The notes under the pieces are model-generated. The model was not told the origin of the DNA. It did not search any database and saw only the letters and a program-made list of their open reading frames with translations. The position numbers and the translations under genes are program-made. A stretch of DNA of 11,040 bases. It comes from an uncultured Lentisphaeraceae bacterium. GTDB lineage: Bacteria; Verrucomicrobiota; Kiritimatiellia; RFP12; DVOR01. How positions within the stretch are numbered: the stretch's first letter is position 1; every line of letters starts with the position of its first letter. Positions 1-5,841 of this stretch are shown here, in pieces. The stretch covers positions 1 to 11,040 of the forward strand of contig CAMGJH010000004.1 of assembly GCA_946056345.1 (NCBI GenBank), read 5' to 3'.

Positions 1-2344
1 GGTCTCCACGCTGATTGCGCAGATGGACGGCTGCGATGCGGTGGACGCGGTCGGTGGCCTGATTCTCGACGGCGGGGTTCCACCAGCGGTCGAGGTGGAC
101 CACGTGGTTGGCCTTGGTGAGGGTGAGGCCGAAGGCACCGGTGCGCAGGGAGAGGATGAAGGGGAGGGGCTCGGTGGCGGTGTTGAAGGCGGCGATTTGG
201 GCGCGGCGTTGCTTGGGGGTGAGGGTGCCGTGGAGGAAGGGGATGGGGCGAGCGAGGTGCTCGGCGAGGAGGCGTTGGAGGAGCTCGCCCACGCGGGTGA
301 ATTGGGTGAAGAGGAGGACGCTCTCGCCGCGCGCGAAGATGTCATCGAGGAGCGGGAGGAGGATGGCGACCTTGCCGCTGACGGTGGCGAAGTCGGCCTC
401 GGAGTCGGGGAGGAGGCCGTCGCAGATCTCCTTGAGGCGGGTGAGGAGGACGAGGATGGCACCGGCGCGGTTGGAGCTTTCGTCCTCGCGCGTTCGGGTG
501 TAGTCGGCGAGGGCCCCATCGTAGGCGGCGGCCTGAGGGGGGGTGAGGGGGGCGTAGTGGAACTGGAGGATCTTCGGGGGGAGGTCGGCGCGGACGGCGG
601 GGTCGCTTTTCAGGCGGCGGAGGAGGAAGTGGGCGGTGGCGCGGCGGAGGCGCTCGGGCTGGGCGTAGCGCTCCAGGAAGTCGCGGCGGGTGCCAAAGCG
701 GTCGGGGTTGAGGAAGTCGAGGAGGCTCCAGAGGTCGTCAAGGCGGTTCTCGATGGGCGTGCCGGTGAGGGCGAGGCGGCAGGCGGCGGGAAGGGAGCGG
801 GCGGCCTGGGATTGGCGGGTGGCGGGGTTCTTGATGGCCTGGGCTTCGTCGAGGACGAGGGTCTGCCAGGGGACGCGACGGAGGGAGGCGAAGTCGCGCC
901 ACAGGTAGCCGTAAGCGGTGAGGGTGACGTCGGTGGCCTCGGCGGCGGCACGGAAGGCGAGGTGGAGGGGGCGGTCGGGGCCCTCGTGGCGGCGGACCTT
1001 GAGGGTGGGCGCCCAGCGCTCGAGCTCGCGCTCCCAGACGGGCAGGACGGTCAGCGGGGCGACCACCAGGGCCGGCCCGGGCCGCGCGAGGAGGAAGGCG
1101 ATGGTCTGGAGGGTCTTGCCCAGGCCCATTTCGTCGGCCAGGCAGACGCCGATGCCGTGGGCCGCGGCCTGCATCAGCCAGCAGACGCCTTGGGCTTGGT
1201 AGGGGCGCAGGACGTTGCGCAGGGGGAGCTCGCCAGCGGGGGGCTTGGAGAGCTCGCGGAGGAAATCCTGCACCGCCTGGGCGTTGGGGGCCACGCGCAC
1301 CGTGCCGGCCAGGAGGAGGGGGAGGGCGGCGAGGCGGGGAAGCTCGGCGGGCCCCAGCGCGTCGAGGAGGCGGCGCAGTTCGGCGAGGTCGAGGAAGCGC
1401 CAGTGGCCGCCCAGATAGACGAGCGCTTCGCCGGCATCGACCAGCGCCTGGGCCTCGGCGACGGAGAGCTCCAGGTCGCCCAAGCGGATGCGCTGCTCCA
1501 GGCGGACGACCTGCGCGGTGGCGTCGACAGCCGTCTCCTCCAAGCGCGGCACCTGGGCTTCGAGCTCGGGGGGGAGGGCGACGGTGAAGGCGGCCGCGCG
1601 CAGGGCCGGTACATCGCGGCGGAGGAAGTCGGCGAAGGCCGCAGCGCTCCACGGTTGGGGCTGGGCGAGGGCCGGGGCGAGGGCAATGGCTTGGCCGAGG
1701 AGGCGCAGGTCGCGCGGGGAAAGATCCTGGCCGGGAGGCGCGAAGTCGAGGAACCAACCCTCGTCCGTCGCGCGGGGATGGAGGCGGAGACGGCCGCGCG
1801 ACCCCTCGTAGAGCGGGGTGGCCCAGCGGTCGAGGGCCGGGGCAAGATGGGGCGGCACCTCGGCTTGGAGGGTGGCGCAGGGGGCACGCAGGGCGGCGAG
1901 GAAGGCATCCTCGGCCGTGTGGAAGCGGCCCTTGGCGGCCTGCGCACGGGTGAGGGTGGTCGAGGCGGTGGCGCGCATCCAGCAATCGAGCAGCGCGTTG
2001 AGGAGCGCGGCATCGGCCCCCTCGGGCAGGACCGTGGCGCGCCAGCGCGCTTCGTTGCCTTCGAGCCTGGGCACCACGCGCCCGGCGGCGACCAGACGCC
2101 AGACCACGCGCAGCAGCTCGGCCGCGTGGCGGAAGTCCGCCCCAAAGAGAACGAAGGGCCGCTCGGCACCGCGCAGGAAGCTTTGGAGGGCCGCGAGCAC
2201 GCCGCGCCCTTCAAGCATCGGCGCGCGCCAGCCAGGAAAGAGGAAGCCGACGGCCGCGCGCACTTCCTCGGACTCCAGCCGCACGCCGAAGCGCTCGCCC
2301 CAAAGGGTGAGTTCATCTCCGGCGCGCTCAAGGTGGAGGATCAT
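1..2344 (-). CDS. SNF2-family DNA-dependent ATPase/helicase, 3' end cut by window edge
   Basis: Superfamily 2 ATPase that translocates on DNA to remodel protein-DNA complexes; the client is unknown. Read on the minus strand from ATG at 2344 and open to the left edge (about 781 codons). An in-frame TAG lies 15 nt upstream, so this ATG is the earliest start; no Shine-Dalgarno is visible. Residues 1-370 form a family-typical N-terminal region, with a stretch near 306-330 (GGHWRFLDLAELRRLL) resembling the SNF2-associated domain of bacterial homologues. The ATPase core follows: RPYQ entry motif near 379, Walker A DEMGLGKT 404-411, DEAQ 499-502, LTGTP 526-530, LHGTLTP from 704, and DRWWNPAVENQATDRVHRI 752-770. 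The usual HRIGQ of motif VI reads HRIAAVH, and similarity seems to stop at residue 770. A 796-codon antisense ORF over this gene is a composition artefact. The family is secure; the cellular role is not. Confidence 0.93.
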   Translation of the reverse strand, partial: MILHLERAGDELTLWGERFGVRLESEEVRAAVGFLFPGWRAPMLEGRGVLAALQSFLRGAERPFVLFGADFRHAAELLRVVWRLVAAGRVVPRLEGNEARWRATVLPEGADAALLNALLDCWMRATASTTLTRAQAAKGRFHTAEDAFLAALRAPCATLQAEVPPHLAPALDRWATPLYEGSRGRLRLHPRATDEGWFLDFAPPGQDLSPRDLRLLGQAIALAPALAQPQPWSAAAFADFLRRDVPALRAAAFTVALPPELEAQVPRLEETAVDATAQVVRLEQRIRLGDLELSVAEAQALVDAGEALVYLGGHWRFLDLAELRRLLDALGPAELPRLAALPLLLAGTVRVAPNAQAVQDFLRELSKPPAGELPLRNVLRPYQAQGVCWLMQAAAHGIGVCLADEMGLGKTLQTIAFLLARPGPALVVAPLTVLPVWERELERWAPTLKVRRHEGPDRPLHLAFRAAAEATDVTLTAYGYLWRDFASLRRVPWQTLVLDEAQAIKNPATRQSQAARSLPAACRLALTGTPIENRLDDLWSLLDFLNPDRFGTRRDFLERYAQPERLRRATAHFLLRRLKSDPAVRADLPPKILQFHYAPLTPPQAAAYDGALADYTRTREDESSNRAGAILVLLTRLKEICDGLLPDSEADFATVSGKVAILLPLLDDIFARGESVLLFTQFTRVGELLQRLLAEHLARPIPFLHGTLTPKQRRAQIAAFNTATEPLPFILSLRTGAFGLTLTKANHVVHLDRWWNPAVENQATDRVHRIAAVHLRNQRGD

Positions 2345-2350
2345 GGGGGG

Positions 2351-2366
2351 TGCTCGCTACGCTCGC
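2351..2366 (-). repeat. 16-bp motif GCGAGCGTAGCGAGCA upstream of the SNF2 gene
   Basis: On the minus strand this sits between the heptad arm and the SNF2 ATG, ending 6 nt before it. It matches 15 of 16 positions of a motif at 5804-5819 upstream of the FHA gene. It is internally a direct repeat of GCGAGC-A with a 9-nt period. It could be an operator-like site or part of the repeat family; function is unknown. Confidence 0.45.
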
Positions 2367-2545
2367 AAGCTGACAGCCGACAGCTGACAGCTGACAGCGC
2401 TGGCGCTCAATGAGGAAGGCCCGGCTGAGCCGTGAACAACCCGCCCACGAGGCCAACGGCTTATCCGTCGCTTTGCGAACTGTCGGCTGTCCGCTGTCCG
2501 CTGTCGGCTTACCACGTTATCGCCCCTCATTCCCACAGTTCCCCG
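2367..2545 (-). repeat. Dispersed intergenic element, copy 1 (heptad-repeat arms)
   Basis: This fills most of the 210-bp gap between thrC and the SNF2 gene. Read on the minus strand it shares ordered blocks with 10012-10169: CGRGGAACYGTRGRA, ATAACGTGGYAAGCSGACAG, CACGGCTCAG then GGGCYTTCC, and an identical 29-nt block (plus-strand 2379-2407) that begins AGCGCCAGCGCTGTCAGC. Two 31-nt arms, 2367-2397 and 2480-2510, are imperfect inverted repeats (27 of 31 positions) made of 7-bp units of the type AGCnGAC, with about 82 nt between them. The end of the element is 22 nt upstream of the SNF2 start codon. It contains no plausible gene. It could be a decayed miniature mobile element or a structured RNA leader/terminator; the sequence alone does not decide. 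Confidence 0.8.
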
Positions 2546-2554
2546 GGCGGTGGT

Positions 2555-3979
2555 TTAGAACCCGAAGGAGGCGGCGATGGTGTCGGGGACGGCGGCCTTG
2601 GCCGTCACCTGGCTGAAGCGGATGGGGGCAGCTTCGAGGGCGAGGAGCTCGGGGGTCTGGCCGGTGAGCTCGCCCAGCGCGCGGGCGGCAGCAAAGTCGT
2701 CGGCCGGGGCGGTGCCGGTGAGGGCACGGAGCATCGTGGCGGGGAACTTCCAGGGCGAGGCGGTGGCCGCGATGACGGTGGGTCGGCCGGTGGCGGGGAG
2801 CTCTTGGAGGACCTTCCAGCCGATGGCGGTGTGCGGGTCGGCCAGGTAGCCAAAGCGCTGCCAGAGCTCGGCGATGGCGCGCTCGGTCTCCTCGGGGGTG
2901 GCCCAGCCGGCGGCGAAGTCGCGGCGGAGGGCGGTGAGGGCCTCGGGGGTGAGGGTGAAGGTGCCGGTGGCTTTGAGTTGCTCCTCCCAGGCGCGGACTT
3001 GCGCGCCGTCGCCGCCGGTGAGGAGCCAGAGGAGGCGCTCGACGTTGGAGGAGACGAGGATGTCCATCGAGGGGGAGTTGGTGACGTGGAAGGGGCGCCG
3101 GGCGTTGTAGGTGCCCGTCTGGATGAAGTCGCAGACCACGCGGTTGGCGTTGGAGGCCACGGTGAAGCGGCCGATGGGCGCGCCCAGGAGCTTGGCGAAA
3201 TAGGCAGCCAGGAGGTTGCCGAAGTTGCCGGTGGGGACCACGACATCGAAGGGCGCTGCCAGGCGGCGGGCGCACTCGAGGTAGTAACAGATTTGGGGGA
3301 AGAGGCGGCCGATGTTGATGCTGTTGGCCGAGGAGAGGAGGCTGCCGTGGGCCCGGGCGCGGGAGGCGAGGGCAGGATCGGCGAAGGCGGCCTTGACGGC
3401 GGCCTGGGCGTCATCGAAGTTCCCCTCAATGGCGCAGGCGGCAACGTTCGCGCCTTGGCAGCAGACCATCTGGCGGCGCTGAATCTCCGAGGTGCCGACT
3501 TGCGGGTAGAAGGTGAGTACGCGCGTGCCCGGAACCCCGGCGAAGCCCTCCATCGCCGCGCTGCCAGTATCGCCCGAGGTGGCGGTGAGCACGCAGACTT
3601 CGCCGGCGTGGCGGGCCTGGGCGGCGTAGCTGAGGAGGTGAGGCAGGAGGGTGAGGGCCACGTCCTTGAAGGCGTAAGTCGGGCCGTGGAAGAGCTCGAG
3701 GAAGTGGACGCCCGGGGCGACCTCCCGCAGCGGCACCACCTCCGCCGAGCGGAAGCGCGCGAGGGACGCAGCGACGGCCGCCTGACGCGCGGCCGCGTCC
3801 ATCTCCGGGAAGAAGCGCGCAAGGAGCGCTTCCATCGTGCTACGATAATCGGTCTGCGGGGGCAAGGGGGCGAGGGCGCCCTCGGGCACGTAGAGCCCGC
3901 CATCGGGCGCGAGCCCATTCAACAAAGCCTGCAAGCTATCGACTGCGGGCGCCTGAGCGCGCGTGGAAACATACTTCAT
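2555..3979 (-). CDS. thrC: Threonine synthase
   Basis: PLP-dependent cytosolic enzyme converting O-phosphohomoserine to L-threonine, the last step of threonine biosynthesis. The 474-residue product starts at ATG 3979, chosen because AAGGAG lies 6 nt upstream; the reading frame stays open to 4099, but those 40 extra residues are unlike the family start. The N-terminal part (MKYVSTR to about residue 95) is the family's N-terminal domain. The PLP lysine is K105 in FHGPTYAFKDVA. A phosphate/cofactor loop SGDTGS is at 135-140 and PTGNFGN at 249-255, followed by NSPSMDILVSSNVERL. Length and motifs fit the E. coli-type class rather than the shorter plant/Bacillus-like forms. It is transcribed alone or with the SNF2 gene, 210 bp downstream, across the dispersed element. 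No other threonine-pathway gene is in the window. Confidence 0.97.
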   Translation of the reverse strand: MKYVSTRAQAPAVDSLQALLNGLAPDGGLYVPEGALAPLPPQTDYRSTMEALLARFFPEMDAAARQAAVAASLARFRSAEVVPLREVAPGVHFLELFHGPTYAFKDVALTLLPHLLSYAAQARHAGEVCVLTATSGDTGSAAMEGFAGVPGTRVLTFYPQVGTSEIQRRQMVCCQGANVAACAIEGNFDDAQAAVKAAFADPALASRARAHGSLLSSANSINIGRLFPQICYYLECARRLAAPFDVVVPTGNFGNLLAAYFAKLLGAPIGRFTVASNANRVVCDFIQTGTYNARRPFHVTNSPSMDILVSSNVERLLWLLTGGDGAQVRAWEEQLKATGTFTLTPEALTALRRDFAAGWATPEETERAIAELWQRFGYLADPHTAIGWKVLQELPATGRPTVIAATASPWKFPATMLRALTGTAPADDFAAARALGELTGQTPELLALEAAPIRFSQVTAKAAVPDTIAASFGF

Positions 3980-3985
3980 CGCAAA

Positions 3986-3991
3986 CTCCTT
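3986..3991 (-). promoter_or_regulatory. Shine-Dalgarno AAGGAG fixing the thrC start
   Basis: A strong ribosome-binding site read on the minus strand, separated by 6 nt (TTTGCG) from the ATG at 3979. It supports this start over the longer reading frame that begins at 4099. Confidence 0.8.
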
Positions 3992-4009
3992 GTGTGGTAA
4001 AGCGCCCTC

Positions 4010-4018
4010 ACTATACCA
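4010..4018 (-). promoter_or_regulatory. Predicted extended -10 promoter of thrC (TGGTATAGT)
   Basis: On the minus strand, TATAGT (4010-4015) is preceded by TGG, giving the extended -10 form TGnTATAnT. No convincing -35 hexamer is seen. A start site near 4003 would give a leader of about 24 nt that contains the AAGGAG site. It belongs to the same motif class as the promoters proposed for argF and the FHA gene. Confidence 0.6.
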
Positions 4019-4045
4019 CATACGTGCGCGCAGCGCAGCGAGATA

Positions 4046-4054
4046 TGCTACACT
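4046..4054 (+). promoter_or_regulatory. Predicted extended -10 promoter of argF (TGCTACACT)
   Basis: TACACT at 4049-4054 is preceded by TGC, an extended -10. The 12-mer ATATGCTACACT at 4043-4054 matches 10 of 12 positions of the 12-mer at 5823-5834 upstream of the FHA gene. Initiation near 4061 would leave about 21 nt of leader containing the GAAAGGA ribosome site. No clear -35 is seen. Confidence 0.55.
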
Positions 4055-4081
4055 ACGCGCTTTCTGAAAGGAATCCCGACG

Positions 4082-5086
4082 ATGTTCGAACTGAATCACG
4101 CCCTGTTGGGGCGGTCGTTGCTCAATATCCGTTCACTCTCCGACGCGGAGCTGCATTATATGGTGGACCTGGCGATGGCGCTGAAGGCGCGTCGGCGCGC
4201 AGGGATCCGCGGGGAACTGCTGCGCCGGCGGAATATTGCCCTCATCTTCGAGAAGAGCTCCACGCGCACCCGCAACTCGGCGGCCATCGCGGTCCGCGAC
4301 GAGGGCGGGAATGCCGAGTTCCTCACCGGGCACGACACGCACTTTGGGGTGAAGGAATCGGTGGCCGACTCCGCGCGCGTGCTCGGGCGGCTCTTCGATG
4401 GCATCCTCTTCCGCGGCTTCGCGCAGAGCACGGTCGAGACGCTGGCCGCGCGCTCGGGCGTGCCGGTGTGGAATGGCCTCACCGACGAGAGCCACCCCAC
4501 GCAGTTCCTGGCCGATATGATGACGATGCGCGAAGCCTTTGGCGACGTGCGCGGCAAGACGATGGCCTACGTGGGCGATGGGCGCAACAATGTGGCCAAC
4601 TCGCTGATGATGGGCTGCGCCAAGGCGGGGATTAACTTTGTGAACGTCACCCCACGCGAACTCTTCCCGGCGGATGATTTGGTGGAGGAGGCGCGCACCA
4701 TCGCCGCCAAGAATGGTTGCACGGTGAAGGTGGAGACCGACCCCAAGAGCGGCGTCAAGGGCGCGAATGTGCTCTACACCGACGTCTGGGTCTCGATGGG
4801 CGAAGAGGCCAAGAAGGCCGAGCGCCTGGCGCTCCTGCGCCCCTACCAAATCAACTCGGCCCTCTGCGAAGCCACCGGCAACCTCGGCGGCGAGCTCATC
4901 TTCTTGCACTGCCTGCCTGCCTTCCACGACCGCAACACCGAGGTCTCCAAGGACACCGGCGCGCTGGAAGTGACCGACGAGGTCTTTGAGGCGCCCTTCT
5001 CCAAGGTCTTCGACGAGGCCGAGAACCGTATGCACACAATCAAGGCGCTCTATGTCTCGGCCCTCTGCAACGAAGCGGGCTTCTAA
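4082..5086 (+). CDS. argF: Ornithine carbamoyltransferase
   Basis: Transfers the carbamoyl group from carbamoyl phosphate to ornithine, giving citrulline (arginine biosynthesis; reversible in the deiminase pathway). 334 residues, the same length as E. coli ArgF. The carbamoyl-phosphate loop STRTR is at 60-64, HPTQ at 138-141, the ornithine-specific DVWVSMG at 234-240, and the HCLPAFHD cysteine loop at 276-283. The C-terminal ENRMHTIKA is intact. AAAGGA lies about 9 nt before the ATG. The C-terminal half (FLHCLPAFHD, EVTDEVFE, AENRMHTIKA) reads like the ArgI/ArcB subgroup, so catabolic ArcB is the alternative. No arcA, arcC or other arg gene is next to it, so the anabolic name rests on default. 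The stop lies inside nth. Confidence 0.95.
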   Translation: MFELNHALLGRSLLNIRSLSDAELHYMVDLAMALKARRRAGIRGELLRRRNIALIFEKSSTRTRNSAAIAVRDEGGNAEFLTGHDTHFGVKESVADSARVLGRLFDGILFRGFAQSTVETLAARSGVPVWNGLTDESHPTQFLADMMTMREAFGDVRGKTMAYVGDGRNNVANSLMMGCAKAGINFVNVTPRELFPADDLVEEARTIAAKNGCTVKVETDPKSGVKGANVLYTDVWVSMGEEAKKAERLALLRPYQINSALCEATGNLGGELIFLHCLPAFHDRNTEVSKDTGALEVTDEVFEAPFSKVFDEAENRMHTIKALYVSALCNEAGF

Positions 5087-5750
5087 GCGCCCCTCCGAGG
5101 CGCTTCTCGACGAAATCCACCAAGCCCTCAAGCGCGCTTTTGGCGAAGTCCAAGCGCCGATTATGGACCTCGTGGCCGCCCAGACGCAGGATCCCTATCG
5201 CATTCTCGTGGGGACCCTACTCTCGGCGCGCACGAAGGACCAGACGACCGCCGCGGCCATCGGGCGGCTCTTCCCCGTGGCCCCCAACCCCGAGGCCCTT
5301 GAGCGCCTTTCGATTGAGGAGATTGAGCAGCTCATCTTCCCGGTGGGCTTCTACCACGCCAAGGCCCAGCACCTCAAGGCGCTGCCGAAGGTCTTGCGCG
5401 AGCGTTTTGGCGGGGTCATCCCCCACACCGTCGAGGAGCTCGTGGAGCTGCCGGGCGTGGGGCGCAAGACGGCGAACCTCGTGGTCGCCCTCGCCTTCCA
5501 TCTGCCGGCCATCTGCGTGGACACCCACGTCCACCGCATCAACAATCGCCTGGGGTTGGTGAAGACCAAGACCCCGCTGGAGACGGAGATGGCCCTGCGC
5601 AAGCTTCTGCCCGAGCGCCTCTGGATGGACTGGAACGCCATCTTCGTCTCCTTCGGCCAGACGCGCTGCAAGCCCATCGGCCCAAAGTGCGACGGCTGCC
5701 CGATTGGGCACTTATGCCCGCTGTATGCGCAGCGGGCAGAGGAGAGATGA
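5052..5750 (+). CDS. nth: Endonuclease III (DNA glycosylase/AP lyase)
   Basis: Base-excision-repair enzyme that removes oxidised pyrimidines and cleaves the abasic site. The start is ATG 5052, which overlaps argF by 35 bp and has a weak AAGG 6 nt upstream; the frame is open earlier, but those residues have no family character. The product is 232 residues (E. coli 211), with about 20 extra basic N-terminal residues. The helix-hairpin-helix is LPGVGRKTANLVV, with catalytic lysine K139; the catalytic aspartate is D157 in CVDTHVHRI. The 4Fe-4S ligands C206-X6-C213-X2-C216-X5-C222 have the canonical spacing. The usual LLSAQ is LLSAR here (R60), replacing the glutamine that E. coli Nth inserts into DNA. 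It is probably translationally coupled to argF. The stop codon lies inside a long hairpin. Confidence 0.95.
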   Translation: MSRPSATKRASKRPSEALLDEIHQALKRAFGEVQAPIMDLVAAQTQDPYRILVGTLLSARTKDQTTAAAIGRLFPVAPNPEALERLSIEEIEQLIFPVGFYHAKAQHLKALPKVLRERFGGVIPHTVEELVELPGVGRKTANLVVALAFHLPAICVDTHVHRINNRLGLVKTKTPLETEMALRKLLPERLWMDWNAIFVSFGQTRCKPIGPKCDGCPIGHLCPLYAQRAEER

Positions 5751-5797
5751 CCGATGACAGATGACAGCCGCGCACTGTCCTCTGTCATCTCTCCTCT
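5738..5797 (+). repeat. Heptad-repeat hairpin spanning the nth stop codon
   Basis: Left arm 5738-5760 and right arm 5775-5797 are inverted repeats of 23 nt, 21 of 23 matching, with a 14-nt loop. The left arm and loop contain 7-nt units of the ATGACAG type, related to the CTGACAG units of the dispersed elements at 2367-2545 and 10012-10169. The TGA stop of nth (5748-5750) is inside the left arm. There is no T-run directly after the right arm, so it is not a textbook intrinsic terminator. It may end or insulate the argF-nth transcript, or protect its 3' end. Confidence 0.65.
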
Positions 5798-5803
5798 CTC
5801 ATC

Positions 5804-5819
5804 GCGAGCATAGCGAGCA
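5804..5819 (+). repeat. 16-bp motif GCGAGCATAGCGAGCA upstream of the FHA gene
   Basis: A 15-of-16 match to the minus-strand motif at 2351-2366 ahead of the SNF2 gene. In both places it lies between heptad repeats and the start of a gene. It is an internal direct repeat with a 9-nt period. Here it is 9 nt upstream of the proposed extended -10, where a -35 would normally begin. Confidence 0.45.
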
Positions 5820-5825
5820 TCGTTA

Positions 5826-5834
5826 TGCTATACT
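5826..5834 (+). promoter_or_regulatory. Predicted extended -10 promoter of the FHA gene (TGCTATACT), leaderless
   Basis: TATACT at 5829-5834 is preceded by TGC, a good extended -10. It ends 7 nt before the ATG at 5842, so initiation at the usual distance falls at or next to the A of the start codon. No Shine-Dalgarno is possible on such a transcript, so a leaderless mRNA is predicted. Confidence 0.6.
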
Positions 5835-5841
5835 CCCAAGT

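Noticed and set aside
23-2413. 796-codon plus-strand ORF opposite the SNF2 gene
   Set aside because: Its Gly/Glu/Ala-rich product has no domain character, while the minus strand carries a full set of SNF2 motifs. It is an antisense artefact of GC-rich codon usage.
2535-2554. Intrinsic terminator directly after thrC
   Set aside because: Only a 4-bp CCAC/GTGG pairing and no T-run are seen.
2432-4000. Long plus-strand ORF over thrC
   Set aside because: Low-complexity antisense translation; threonine synthase motifs are clear on the minus strand.
3994-4635. 213-codon plus-strand ORF across the argF promoter and 5' half
   Set aside because: It is the +1 shadow of argF, is rich in Arg/Gly/Pro, and runs through the predicted promoter and ribosome site.
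5761-5841. Longer start of the FHA protein at ATG 5761
   Set aside because: The extra 27 codons cover the hairpin right arm and the extended -10, have no family resemblance and lack a ribosome site.
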